A stretch of DNA of 64,000 bases from Streptomyces sp. P3 (GTDB lineage Bacteria; Actinomycetota; Actinomycetes; Streptomycetales; Streptomycetaceae), in assembly GCA_016893485.2 (NCBI GenBank), contig JAFEKX020000001.1, positions 5,146,001-5,210,000 on the forward strand, given 5' to 3'. The notes under the pieces are model-generated. The model was not told the DNA's origin and made no database searches. It was given only the letters and a program-made list of their open reading frames with translations. Positions 11,045 to 20,281 of this stretch are shown here, piece after piece. Each line of letters starts with the position of its first letter. The first letter of the stretch is position 1. Made by a program: the position numbers and the translations under genes.

Positions 11045-11942
11045 GTGTCCGGATTCGTAGAAAAGCCCGAGCCGCTCCAGGTTCCGGGCCTGACGCACCT
11101 CCACACCGGCAAGGTGCGCGAGCTGTACCAGAACGAGGCGGGCGAGCTCGTGATGGTCGCCAGCGACCGCATCTCCGCGTACGACTGGGTGCTGCCCACG
11201 GAGATCCCCGACAAGGGCCGCGTCCTCACCCAGCTCTCGCTCTGGTGGTTCGACCAGCTCGCCGACCTGACCCCCAACCACGTGCTCGGCACCGACCTCC
11301 CGCCCGGCGCCCCCGCCGACTGGGAGGGCCGCACGCTGATCTGCAAGTCCCTCCAGATGGTCCCGGTCGAGTGCGTGGCCCGCGGCTACCTCACCGGCTC
11401 GGGCCTGGTCGAGTACAACGACACCCGCACGGTCTGCGGATTGGCCCTCCCCGAGGGCCTGGTCGACGGCAGCGAACTCCCGGCCCCGATCTTCACCCCG
11501 GCCACCAAGGCGGCCGTAGGGGAGCACGACGAGAACGTGTCGTACGAAGAGGTCGCCCGGCAGGTCGGCGCGGAGACCGCGGCGCAGCTGCGGCAGGCGA
11601 CCCTCGCGGTGTACGGGCGGGCCCGGGACATCGCGCGGGACCGGGGATCATCCTCGCGGACACGAAGTTCGAGTTCGGCTACGACGGGAGACGCTGGTCG
11701 CGGGCGACGAGGTCCTCACCCCGGACTCGTCCCGCTTCTGGCCGGCCGAGACCTGGGAGCCGGGGCGCGCGCAGCCGTCGTACGACAAGCAGTTCGTGCG
11801 TGACTGGCTGACCGGGCCGGAGTCCGGCTGGGACCGCAGGAGCGAGCAGCCCCCGCCGCCGCTGCCGCAGCAGGTCGTGGACGCGACCCGCGCGAAGTAC
11901 ATCGAGGCGTACGAGCGCCTGACGGGCCTGAGCTGGAGCTAG
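11045..11942 (+). CDS. purC: SAICAR synthetase
   Basis: Phosphoribosylaminoimidazole-succinocarboxamide synthase joins CAIR and aspartate in IMP synthesis. GTG 11045 follows TGGAGGAAC. The protein shows HTGKVRELYQ, VASDRISAYDWVLP, the family signature VECVARGYLTGSG and ADTKFEFGY after correction. It ends YERLTGLSWS, about 299 aa, a normal length. Two one-base losses in G runs, near 11643 (ccggggatc) and 11692 (gacgggagac), break the frame. It is monocistronic, with a terminator directly downstream. Confidence 0.93.
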
Positions 11943-11950
11943 GCACACGA

Positions 11951-11981
11951 GAAGACCCCGGTCCAGTGGACCGGGGTCTTC
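11951..11981. terminator. Terminator between purC and tRNA-Gly
   Basis: Stem gaagaccccggtcc / ggaccggggtcttc, 14 bp with a 3-base loop, serving the convergent purC and tRNA-Gly. Confidence 0.85.
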
Positions 11982-11987
11982 GTCTTG

Positions 11988-12060
11988 AGCGGACGACCAG
12001 GTTCGAACTGGCGACCTCAACCTTGGCAAGGTTGCGCTCTACCAACTGAGCTACGTCCGC
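11988..12060 (-). tRNA. tRNA-Gly (GCC), copy 1
   Basis: Acceptor GCGGACG/CGTCCGC, anticodon loop CTTGCCAAG giving GCC, T-loop TTCGAAC. The sequence is identical to the copy at 15953-16025, and both have GGTCC-stem terminators beside them. Confidence 0.95.
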
Positions 12061-12083
12061 GCTGCGCCGTGGCGCGAGAGCAA

Positions 12084-12700
12084 CTATACCCAACCTCGCT
12101 CGCGCGCGAGACGCACTGCCGTATGACGGTTCTCGGCCCCGAGTTTCGAGGCGGCGGAGGAGAGGTAGTTGCGCACGGTGCCCTGCGAGAGCGCGGCCCG
12201 TTCGGCGATCTCCGCGACCGGCGCCCCGTCGGCGGCCAGTTCCAAAACCTCGGCCTCGCGGGCGGTCAGCGGGGAGTCCCCGGCCGAGATCGCGTCGGCG
12301 GCCAACTCGGGGTCGACGTAACGGTTTCCGGCATGCACGGTACGGATGATCTCCGCGAGCCGCTGCGCGCTGACCGTCTTCGGCACGAACCCGCGCACTC
12401 CGGCCGCGAGCGCCCGCTTCAGATGCCCCGGCCGCCCGTGCCCGGTCACGATCAGCACCCGGCACCCGGGCAGCTCGGCCCGCAGCGATGTGGCCACCTT
12501 CACACCGTCCGCTCCCGGCATCTGCAGATCGAGCACCGCCACATCCGGCTCATGCGCCCGAGCCATGGCCAACGCCTCGGGCCCACTCGCCGCCTCGGCC
12601 ACCACCACAAGATCATCCTCAAGCCCGAGCAACGCGGCGAGCGCCCCCGGATGAGGTGCTCGTCATCAGCGAGCAGGAGCCTTACGACGGGGCCGGTCAT
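12084..12700 (-). CDS. NarL/DesR-type response regulator
   Basis: The receiver domain begins MTGPVVRLLLADDEHLIRG. The phospho-acceptor Asp is in VAVLDLQMPG, Thr in LIVTGH and Lys in FVPKTV. The LuxR-type output HTH is PLTAREAEVLELAADGAPVAEI and TVRNYLSSAASKLG. It is the partner of the histidine kinase at 12797-14103 and probably controls the adjacent ABC exporter, as DesK/DesR-like systems in Gram-positives often do. The frame breaks near 12648, where one G of a run seems lost. It ends at 12084, 24 bp from tRNA-Gly. Confidence 0.9.
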
Positions 12701-12796
12701 GGGGTGCTCCTGGTCGAGGTGGGGAGGGGATGAGGCAGTGGGGTGAGCGTGAGGTGGCCTCGCTCACGGCCGGCGGAGGTTGTACGACGCGCGAGG

Positions 12797-14103
12797 TCAT
12801 CGGGCCCCCGGCCACCGAACACCCCGCCACCCCCGCCACCCGGCGGACGTCCAACACGCGCCCCCGTCACGAGCCGCCACCCCCGTCCCCGTGGCCGAAG
12901 GCACCGGCACCGTGGCCGTCACCCGGAACCGGTCGCCGTCCACGGGACCCGCATCCAACTCCCCGCCGACCGCGGTCAGTCGCTCGCGCAGGCCGATCAG
13001 GCCCGCCCCGCTGCTGCTCTCGGGCACCGCGCCCTCGACCTTCGCGCCGTCGTTCTCGACGGTCAGTACGACCCGGCCCCCGGTCACCCGTACCTCCACC
13101 ACGCAGCGCCCCGCGTCCCCGTGCCGGAGCACGTTCGTCGTCGCCTCGCGGACCACCCAGCCGAGGGCCGACTGGACCTCGACCGGCAGGCCCGCCGCGT
13201 CGCCCGTGACCTCGCACTCGATGCCCGCGGCGCTCAACACGCCCTGTGCGCCCGCCAGTTCGAGGCGGAGGTCGGCCTCGCGGTAGCCCCGTACGACATC
13301 GCGTACCTCGCGCTGGGACTCGCGGGCGATCCGCTGGACCTCGATCATCTGCTCCACGGCCTCGGTGCGTCCCCGGCGCGCCAGCTGCACGGCCAGTTCG
13401 CTCTTGAGGGCGATCACCGACAGGTTGCGGCCCATGACGTCGTGGAGGTCGCGGCCGAACCGGAGCCGTTCCTCGGCGACGGCGAGGCGGGCGCGGGTCT
13501 CGCGGGCCTCGTCGAGTTCGTAGACGGCGTCGAGGAGCCAGACGGAGAACGCGGCGGTGAAGGCGAGCCCGCCGCCCGCGACGAGGACGCCCAGCGCGGT
13601 GCCGAGCGCGGCCGGGGCGGCCACCTCCAGCGGGAGCTGTGCGAGCAGCGTGCCGGCGACCCCACCGGCCACCAGCGCGAGGATCTGCCGCGGCCCGCGC
13701 ATCCCGAGCGTCAGCGTCCCGACGCCGAAGGTCAGCACCCCACGAAGAGCGTGCTCGCGGCGGCCTGCGCCTGGTCGTCGGCGGGACCTCGTTCGCGCAG
13801 GACCAGCGCCACCAGGGCGATCAGTACGGTCACCGCGCCGAGGAACCACATCAGCCGTACGGGCCGCGCGCGCCGGTCGCGGGTCCAGTCGAGCGCCCGG
13901 GACGCGGTCGCGGAACAGATCAGCGCGTGCACGGCGACGAGGGCCGCGAGCCAGGTCGCCGTACTCGCCCCGACCTGCGCGAACAGGGGCAGGCCGAGCG
14001 AGGCGACCTCGATCAGGGCGAAGAAGTGGAAGGACCACCGGGTGTACGTCTCGACCTTCCCGGGCGTGCTCTTCCGTCCCCACCAGCCGCCGGATGCCTG
14101 CAT
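12797..14103 (-). CDS. DesK-type sensor histidine kinase
   Basis: The start is taken at ATG 14103, just after the permease stop. The N-terminus carries several membrane helices (FFALIEVASLGLPLFAQVG, LMWFLGAVTVLIALVALVL, ILALVAGGVAGTLLAQL). The HisKA_3 box is RLRFGRDLHDVMGRNLS, with the phosphorylated His. The HATPase N-box is VVREATTNVLRH, and the G-box region is SSGAGLIGLRERL. One G lost near 13740 breaks the frame after ASTLFVG. It is transcribed with the ABC genes upstream; together they form a self-contained sensing and export unit. The signal is unknown. Confidence 0.88.
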
Positions 14104-14120
14104 CACGTGGTCCCCGTACC

Positions 14121-14893
14121 TCAGCGCCGCGGTTCCCAGCGGAACCACCGCCGTACAGCAAACACCGCGAGGACGGTCCAGGCCAGCGCGGTCAGGACGG
14201 CGCCGAGGGCGTCGTAGCCGGAGAGGTCGCCGTTCCAGCCGCCGCTGATCAGCCGGATCACGGGGACAGGGGCAGGAACTGGCAGACGTCCGCGACCCGG
14301 TCGGGCAGCAGCTGGAGCGGGATGATGATCCCGGAGCCGAGCATGGACGCGAACAGCACCGGCAGCGCGGTCACCTGCGCGCTCTCCGCCGTCCTGGTCA
14401 CGCTCGCCGTGAGGGCGGCCAGCGCGGCGCACAGGAAGAGCCCGAACAGCAGCCCCAGGACGACGAGTTGGGGCATCGCGGGGGCCCCGGCGTCCAGCAG
14501 CAGCGTGCAGGCGACGGCCAGCAGCACCGACTGGACGAGCCCGAGGAGCACCGACGGCAGCGCGGTCCCGGCGAGGATCTCGGGGTCGCCCAGCTCGCCG
14601 GTGCGCAGCCGCTTGAGAACCAGTTCCTCCCGCCGCGCGACGAACGCGCTCACGAGCGACGAGTACACCGCGAACAGCAGCGAGAACCCGATCGCGGCGG
14701 TCAGCATCACCGCGCCGACCGTCAGCCCCTCGCCCTTGAGATCCATCTGGTCGACGGCAGGCCGCACACTGAACGGCAGCGCCAGCGGCACCAGCAGCGC
14801 CGTCACCACCGCACTCCGGTTCCGTCCCAGCAACGCCAGCTCGGCCCGCCCCAGCGCCCGCAGCCGCCCGGCCGGAGTCGTCGTAGCGCTCAT
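14121..14893 (-). CDS. ABC-2 type transporter permease
   Basis: ATG 14893 (MSATTTPAGRLRALGRAELAL) overlaps the ATPase stop by 4 bp, so translation is coupled. About six hydrophobic segments are visible, including LTAAIGFSLLFAVYSSLVSAF, VLLGLVQSVLLAVACTLLL and ALTALAWTVLAVFAV. A break near 14260 (C run) separates LPDRVADVCQFLPLSP from VIRLISGGWNGDL; the corrected protein ends RRWFRWEPRR. It pairs with the ATPase. The substrate cannot be told from sequence; drug- or lipid-type export is usual for this class. Confidence 0.88.
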
Positions 14894-15827
14894 GCCGCGA
14901 CCCCCTGCTCCCGCGCGATCCCGAGGAACGCCTCCTCCAGCGAGGCCGACCGCACCTCCAGCCGCCGCAGCTCGACCCGCCCCCGCTCGGCCCACACCAG
15001 CAGCCCGGTCGCCGCCCGCTGCGGCTCGTGCGTCTCCAGCCGTACGACCCTCCCGGCCACCTCGTGCCCGACGACCCCCAGCTCGGCGAGCGGCGGCAGG
15101 TCCCCGACGAAGAATCCGGCGGGCAGTTCGAAGGAGATCCGCGAGGGCCGCCCGGCCGTCACCTCGGCCGGAGTTCCGGTGACCGCGATCCGACCCTCGC
15201 GCATGATCGCGAGCCGGTCGGCGAGCCCCTCCGCCTCCTCCAGGTAGTGCGTGGTGAGCAGCACGGTCGTCCCGCCGTCCCGCAGCGCCCGCACCAACTC
15301 CCAGGTGTCCTGGCGCCCTTCGGCGTCCAGCCCGGTCGTCGGCTCGTCGAGGAACAGCACCTCGGGCGACCCGAGCAGCGCCAGCGCGAGATCGAGCCGC
15401 CGCCGCTCACCCCCGGACAACTGCTTCACCCGTACGTCCGCCCGCCGCGCGAGCCCGACAAGTCCGAGCGCCTCCGCCTCGGGCCGCGCCCCGCTCGTGC
15501 ACCCGGCCCACATCCGCGCGGTCTCGGCGACGGTCAGCTCGGACGGGAAACCGCCCTCCTGAAGCATCACCCCGGTCCGCGGCCGTACGGCGGCCCGCTC
15601 ACGGTAGGGATCGTGGCCGAGGACGCGTACCCGGCCGCCGGACGCCGGTGCGAGGCCTTCCAGGAGTTCGACCGTGGACGTCTTGCCGGCGCCGTTGGTG
15701 CCCAGGAGCGCGAAGACCTCCCCGCGCCGCACGGAGAAACTGATCCCCGCACGGCCTCGAACCCGCCCCCGTACACACGGCGTAGGTCAGTGACCTCAAT
15801 CACGTGTTCGTGTTCGTTGGTGTCCAT
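14890..15827 (-). CDS. ABC transporter ATP-binding protein
   Basis: DrrA-like exporter ATPase. Start at ATG 15827 (MDTNEHEHVIEVTDLRRVYG). Walker A is GTNGAGKTST, Q-loop MLQEGG, signature QLSGGERRRLDLA, Walker B VLFLDEPTTGLD, switch His in TTHYLEEAE. The C-terminal extension (about 80 residues) is typical of the DrrA class. One G is missing near 15748 (cggggatc), separating the first 27 residues from the rest. It is the first gene of the ATPase-permease-kinase-regulator operon. Confidence 0.9.
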
Positions 15828-15916
15828 GACTTCAGCGTCCCGGCGGCGGGGGCGCGGGAGCAGTGCGCGGTGTCATCACTCGGCATGACAAATGTCAGTC
15901 GGGCCCCGGGCACACA

Positions 15917-15946
15917 AAAACCCCGGTCCACCCGGACCGGGGTTTT
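15917..15946. terminator. Terminator between ABC operon start and tRNA-Gly
   Basis: Stem aaaaccccggtcc / ggaccggggtttt with a 4-base loop. It has T-tracts on both sides and is positioned to end the tRNA-Gly transcript reading leftward. Confidence 0.8.
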
Positions 15947-15952
15947 CGCTGG

Positions 15953-16025
15953 AGCGGACGACCAGGTTCGAACTGGCGACCTCAACCTTGGCAAGGTTGC
16001 GCTCTACCAACTGAGCTACGTCCGC
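15953..16025 (-). tRNA. tRNA-Gly (GCC), copy 2
   Basis: Identical to 11988-12060, with anticodon GCC. With copy 1 it brackets the ABC/two-component segment as a 73-bp direct repeat. Confidence 0.95.
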
Positions 16026-16108
16026 ATTGCCTCCGACTGGCTCTCACCAGTCGGCGCGAGCACCAGCCTACCCGATCCACCGGAGTGGTCCGGACGGTGA
16101 TGCTGCAG

Positions 16109-16179
16109 AGCGGGTGACAGGAATTGCACACTGCGCCTTCCCCTGGAAGGGGGATGTTCTGCTACTGAACTACACCCGC
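16109..16179 (-). tRNA. tRNA-Gly (TCC), one base probably missing
   Basis: Acceptor GCGGGTG/CACCCGC, D-stem GTTC/GAAC and anticodon loop CTTCCAG with TCC are clear. The anticodon stem reads TCCCC against GGGAA, which fits perfectly only if one more G is present (plus-strand cttcccctgg should have five C). The T-arm (GTGTGCAATTCCTGTC) is non-canonical, which may be natural for this isoacceptor. The length is 71 nt instead of 72. Confidence 0.75.
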
Positions 16180-16304
16180 GTGTACTCCGTGAGCTGGGCC
16201 TTTCGGCCTCGCCCCTCGGCGTGCTCCGAACTCTAGCTGACCAGGAGGGGTGCAGCGCAAGTCGGTTGTCCCGAGGGGCCGGTGACCGGCTGTCGGCTCA
16301 CGTC

Positions 16305-16622
16305 CTACTGCGCGGCTGCGAACGCCTCGTAGACCTTCTTGGGGATGCGTCCGCGCGCCGGCACGTCCATCTTGTTCGCCTGGGCCCAGGCCCGGACGGC
16401 CGCCGGGTCGGGTGCCACCTCGGTCTGGCGGTAGGCCTTGCCCGACCTCGACCGCTTGCGACCTGCGTCCACGTAGGGCGCGAGCGCCTTACGCAGTTTC
16501 TTGGCATTGGCTTGATTCAGGTCGATCTCGTACGACTTGCCGTCGAGTCCGAAGGCGATCGTTTCCGCCGCTTCCGAGCCGTCGATGTCGTCAAAGAGAG
16601 TGACCACGACCTTCTGCGCCAC
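16305..16622 (-). CDS. Lsr2-family nucleoid-associated protein
   Basis: A 105-aa H-NS-like xenogeneic silencer. The N-terminal dimerisation domain is MAQKVVVTLFDDIDGSEAAET, with YEIDLNQANAKKLRKAL. The C-terminal DNA-binding domain has the pincer motif in IPKKVYEAF, preceded by ARGRIP (the R-G-R hook that reads the AT-rich minor groove). Streptomyces carry two Lsr2 paralogues. The position beside purS matches the one often called LsrL (SCO4076 in S. coelicolor, from memory). It is transcribed divergently from purSQL across an unusually AT-rich spacer, which it could itself bind. Confidence 0.92.
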   Translation of the reverse strand: MAQKVVVTLFDDIDGSEAAETIAFGLDGKSYEIDLNQANAKKLRKALAPYVDAGRKRSRSGKAYRQTEVAPDPAAVRAWAQANKMDVPARGRIPKKVYEAFAAAQ

Positions 16623-16993
16623 GAATATCGGTCCCTTCGTGCGACCCCTCCGACACCTCTATCCGTGAGGACGTACGGAGACGCCACGGAGGTGCGGAGA
16701 TGTCGACTGTCCGCCTGTTAATGGGCAAAGTATCGGCTATTGCCAATTCATTTGTACAGTGCCCGGCAATGCAATGTGAAGCCCGACTAAATCTTCCCGC
16801 GTGTCTCCGCGCAATAGGGAACCGGGATCGATCCGGGATCTTTCCCTGAACTTTTCGTGAAGACCCCTGCCCGACACCGGATCGTGATGGTCATCACGTA
16901 GATTCCTACAACTCTACTCGCGTAGAAATTTTGTGCAGGTAGTCTGAAGTCACCTGCAGGGACCTGCTCAGCACCACACCACCGGGAGTGCCC
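16623..16993. promoter_or_regulatory. Divergent lsr2 / purSQL control region
   Basis: This 371-bp gene-free spacer is much richer in A and T than its surroundings. At 16898-16925 four half-words occur in strict 8-bp steps: GTAG-N4-CTAC-N4-CTAC-N4-GTAG, giving two adjacent inverted repeats, with a further GTAG at 16939-16942. This has the look of an operator for a dimer or dimer-of-dimers upstream of purS. No promoter hexamers are certain. The regulator is unknown. Confidence 0.45.
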
Positions 16994-17257
16994 GTGGCAC
17001 GCGTCGTAGTCGACGTCATGCTCAAGCCGGAGATCCTCGACCCCCAGGGCCAGGCGGTGCAGCGCGCACTGCCGCGCCTGGGATTCGACGGGATCTCCGA
17101 CGTACGTCAGGGAAAGCGATTCGAACTGGAAGTGGAAGGACCGGTCGACGAGGCCGCGCTCGCCCGCATCCACGATCTTGCGGAATCCTTCCTCGCGAAC
17201 ACCGTGATCGAGGACTTCACGGTCCGCGTCGATGAAGTCGCGGAGGCCGCGAAGTGA
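16994..17257 (+). CDS. purS: FGAM synthase subunit PurS
   Basis: Small dimeric subunit of the three-part formylglycinamidine ribonucleotide synthase; it bridges PurQ and PurL. I prefer GTG 16994 (MARVVVDVMLKPEILDPQG) over GTG 16988, because GGGAG at 16984-16988 is then properly spaced and the protein begins as its relatives do. It is 87 aa, intact, and contains ALPRLGFDGISDVRQGKRFEL. Its stop overlaps the purQ start (GTGA), so translation is coupled. Confidence 0.93.
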   Translation: MARVVVDVMLKPEILDPQGQAVQRALPRLGFDGISDVRQGKRFELEVEGPVDEAALARIHDLAESFLANTVIEDFTVRVDEVAEAAK

Positions 17258-17934
17258 CCGCTCGTATTGGCGTCGTCACTTTCCCCGGCAGCCTCGACGA
17301 CCGCGACACCCAGCGCGCGATCCGTCTCGCCGGTGCCGAACCGGTAGCCCTCTGGCACAAGGACAAGAACCTCCACCAGGTCGACGCCGTCGTCCTCCCG
17401 GGCGGTTTTTCCTACGGCGACTATCTGCGTGCGGGCGCCATCTCCCGTTTCTCGCCGGTGATGGAGACGGTCATCGAGCAGGCGAAGTCGGGACTCCCCG
17501 TCCTCGGAATCTGCAACGGCTTCCAGATCCTCACCGAGGCGCACCTCCTCCCCGGCGCGATGCTCGGCAACAACCACCTCCACTTCATCTGCCGTGACCA
17601 GAAACTGCGGGTGGAGAACGCGGACACCGCCTGGACCAGCGACTACAGCGCCGGCCAGGAGATCCACATCCCGCTGAAGAACATGGACGGCCGTTACGTC
17701 GCCGACGAGCACACGCTCGACGAGCTGGAGGCGGAGGGCCGCGTCGTCTTCCGCTACGTCGACGTCAACCCGAACGGTTCCCTCCGGGACATCGCCGGCA
17801 TCATGAACGCCGCCGGGAACGTCGTGGGCCTCATGCCGCACCCGGAGCACGCCGTCGAGTCGCTCGTCGGGTCCGGCCGCACCGACGGCCTTCCCTTCTT
17901 CACCTCGATCCTCAAGAAGCTGGTCAACGCATGA
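17254..17934 (+). CDS. purQ: FGAM synthase glutaminase subunit PurQ
   Basis: Class I glutamine amidotransferase that feeds ammonia to PurL. GTG 17254 overlaps the purS stop. The nucleophile Cys sits in VLGICNGFQIL, and His and Glu are in MPHPEHAVE; GGFSYGDYLRAGA forms the oxyanion region. The length of 226 aa is typical, and it is intact. It overlaps purL by 4 bp (ATGA). Confidence 0.95.
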   Translation: MTARIGVVTFPGSLDDRDTQRAIRLAGAEPVALWHKDKNLHQVDAVVLPGGFSYGDYLRAGAISRFSPVMETVIEQAKSGLPVLGICNGFQILTEAHLLPGAMLGNNHLHFICRDQKLRVENADTAWTSDYSAGQEIHIPLKNMDGRYVADEHTLDELEAEGRVVFRYVDVNPNGSLRDIAGIMNAAGNVVGLMPHPEHAVESLVGSGRTDGLPFFTSILKKLVNA

Positions 17935-20187
17935 GCCGGACGCCTCTGGACACGGTCGAGCACGCGGCCGAGACCCCCGACGTCGAGCTGCCCTGGGCCG
18001 AACTCGGCCTGAAGAAGGACGAGTACGAGCGCGTGGTCGAGATCCTCGGCCGCCGCCCGACCGGCGCCGAGCTGGCCATGTACTCCGTCATGTGGTCCGA
18101 GCACTGCAGCTACAAGTCCTCCAAGGTCCACCTCCGCCAGTTCGGCGAGAAGGCCCCCAGTCGGACGCCCTCCTCGTCGGCATCGGCGAGAACGCGGGCG
18201 TGGTCGACGTCGGCCAGGGCTACGCGGTCACCTTCAAGGTGGAGTCGCACAACCACCCGTCCTACGTCGAGCCCTACCAGGGCGCGGCCACGGGCGTCGG
18301 CGGCATCGTGCGCGACATCATCGCGATGGGCGCCCGTCCGGTCGCCGTCGTCGACCCGCTGCGCTTCGGCGCGGCCGACCACCCCGACACCAAGCGCGTC
18401 CTGCCGGGCGTCGTCGCGGGCATCGGCGGCTACGGCAACTGCCTGGGTCTGCCCAACATCGGCGGCGAGGTCGTCTTCGACGCCTGCTACCAGGGCAACC
18501 CGCTGGTCAACGCCGGCGCCATCGGCGTCATGCGGCACGAGGACATCCACCTCGCGAAGGCCTCCGGCGCGGGCAACAAGGTCATCCTCTACGGCGCCCG
18601 CACCGGCGGCGACGGCATCGGCGGCGCGTCGATCCTCGCGTCCGAGACCTTCGACGACGCCAAGCCGTCGAAGCGCCCGGCCGTCCAGGTGGGCGACCCC
18701 TTCCAGGAGAAGCTGCTCATCGAGTGCACCCTGGAGGCCTTCGCCGAGAAGCTGGTCGTCGGCATCCAGGACCTCGGCGCGGCCGGACTCTCCTGCGCCA
18801 CCAGCGAGTTGGCGTCCAACGGCTCCGGCGGCATGACCGTCACCCTGGACGACGTACCGCTGCGCGACTCCACGCTCTCGCCCGAGGAGATCCTCATGAG
18901 CGAGTCGCAGGAGCGGATGTGCGCCGTCGTCGAACCGGCGAAGGTCGACCGCTTCCTGGAGATCTGCGAGAAGTGGGACGTCATCGCCACCGTCATCGGT
19001 GAGGTGACCGACGGCGACCGCCTGGAGATCTTCTGGCACGGCGGCAAGATCGTCGACGTCGACCCGCGCACGGTCGCGCACGACGGTCCGGTCTACGAGC
19101 GCCCGTACGCCCGCCCCTCCTGGCAGGACGCGCTCCAGGCCGACGACGCCAACAAGCTTGCCCGGCCCGGGACTTCGGAGGAACTCCGGGACCAGGTCCT
19201 GGCCCTGGTGTCGTCCCCGAACCAGGCGTCCAAGAAGTGGATCACCTCGCAGTACGACCACTTCGTGCAGGGCAACACGGTGCTGGCGCAGCCCGAGGAC
19301 TCGGGCATGATCCGCATCGACGAGGAGACCGGCCTCGGGGTCGCCATCGCGACGGACGGCAACGGCCGCTACGCGAAGCTCGACCCGTACGCGGGCGCCC
19401 AGTTGGCGCTCTCGGAGGCGTACCGGAACGTGGCGACGACGGGTGCGAAGCCCTCGCGGTCTCCGACTGCCTGAACTTCGGTTCGCCCGAGGACCCGGCG
19501 GTGATGTGGCAGTTCGCGGAGGCGATCCGTGGACTGGCCGACGCCTGCCAGCAGTTGGGCACGCCGGTCACCGGCGGCAACGTCTCCCTCTACAACCAGA
19601 CGGGCGACGTCGCCATCCACCCGACCCCGGTGGTCGCGGTGCTGGGCGTCATCGACGACGTGGCGCGGCGCACCCCGGTCGCGTTCCAGGAAGAGGGCCA
19701 GCTCCTCTACCTGCTCGGTGACACCCGTGAGGAGTTCGGTGGCTCGGCCTGGTCCCAGGTCGTCCACGACCACCTCGGCGGACTGCCCCCGAAGGTCGAC
19801 CTGGAGCGCGAGCGGCTGCTCGCCGAGATCCTGATCTCCGCCTCCCGCGACGGCATGATCGACTCCGCGCACGACCTGTCCGACGGCGGTCTGATCCAGG
19901 CGGTCGTGGAGTCGGCGCTCCTCGGCGAGAAGGGCGCGCGGCTGATCGTGCCCGACGGTCTGGACGCGTTCACCTTCCTCTTCTCGGAGTCGGCGGGCCG
20001 CGCGGTCGTCGCCGTCCCGCGCTCGGAGGAACTCCGCTTCAACGACATGTGCGGCGCGCGGGGTCTGCCCGTCACCCGCATCGGTGTCGTCGACGGTGAA
20101 TCCGTGGAGATCCAGGGCGAGTTCACGCTCACCCTGGAGGAACTCCGCGAGGCACACGAGGCGACGATCCCGGCGCTGCTCGCGTAG
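17931..20187 (+). CDS. purL: FGAM synthase large subunit PurL
   Basis: ATP-dependent amidation of FGAR in IMP synthesis. This is the short PurL of about 750 aa that works with PurS and PurQ. ATG 17931 starts SRTPLDTVEHAAETPDVELPW. Visible motifs are MWSEHCSYKSSK, the ATP and Mg site FKVESHNHPSYVEPYQGAATG, GDGIGGASILAS and DLGAAGLSCATSE. In the second half are SDCLNFGSPEDPAVMWQ and HDLSDGGL. It ends EATIPALLA. One C is missing near 18158 (gcccccag) and one near 19460 (aagccctcg); both sit in C runs of an essential gene and are probably errors. Confidence 0.94.
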
Positions 20188-20211
20188 CACCGCCTGGCAG
20201 AGGATGACGAG

Positions 20212-20255
20212 AACGTTCGTGGAACGGTCGCCGTGACCGCTCCACGAACGTTTTT
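20212..20255. terminator. Terminator after purL
   Basis: Outer stem aacgttcgtgga / tccacgaacgtt with a nested cggtc/gaccg hairpin, followed by TTTTT on the plus strand. It separates purL from the convergent flavin monooxygenase gene. Confidence 0.85.
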
Positions 20256-20281
20256 CATGTGCAGTACCAATCCCGGGGCCT

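Noticed and set aside
18110..19261. Long minus-strand ORFs opposite purL (and similar long ORFs opposite purD, hrpA, the DEAD helicase and the metallophosphoesterase)
   Set aside because: These arise from high third-position GC. The proteins are low-complexity R/G/D-rich and lack family features, while the opposite strand holds clear conserved enzymes.
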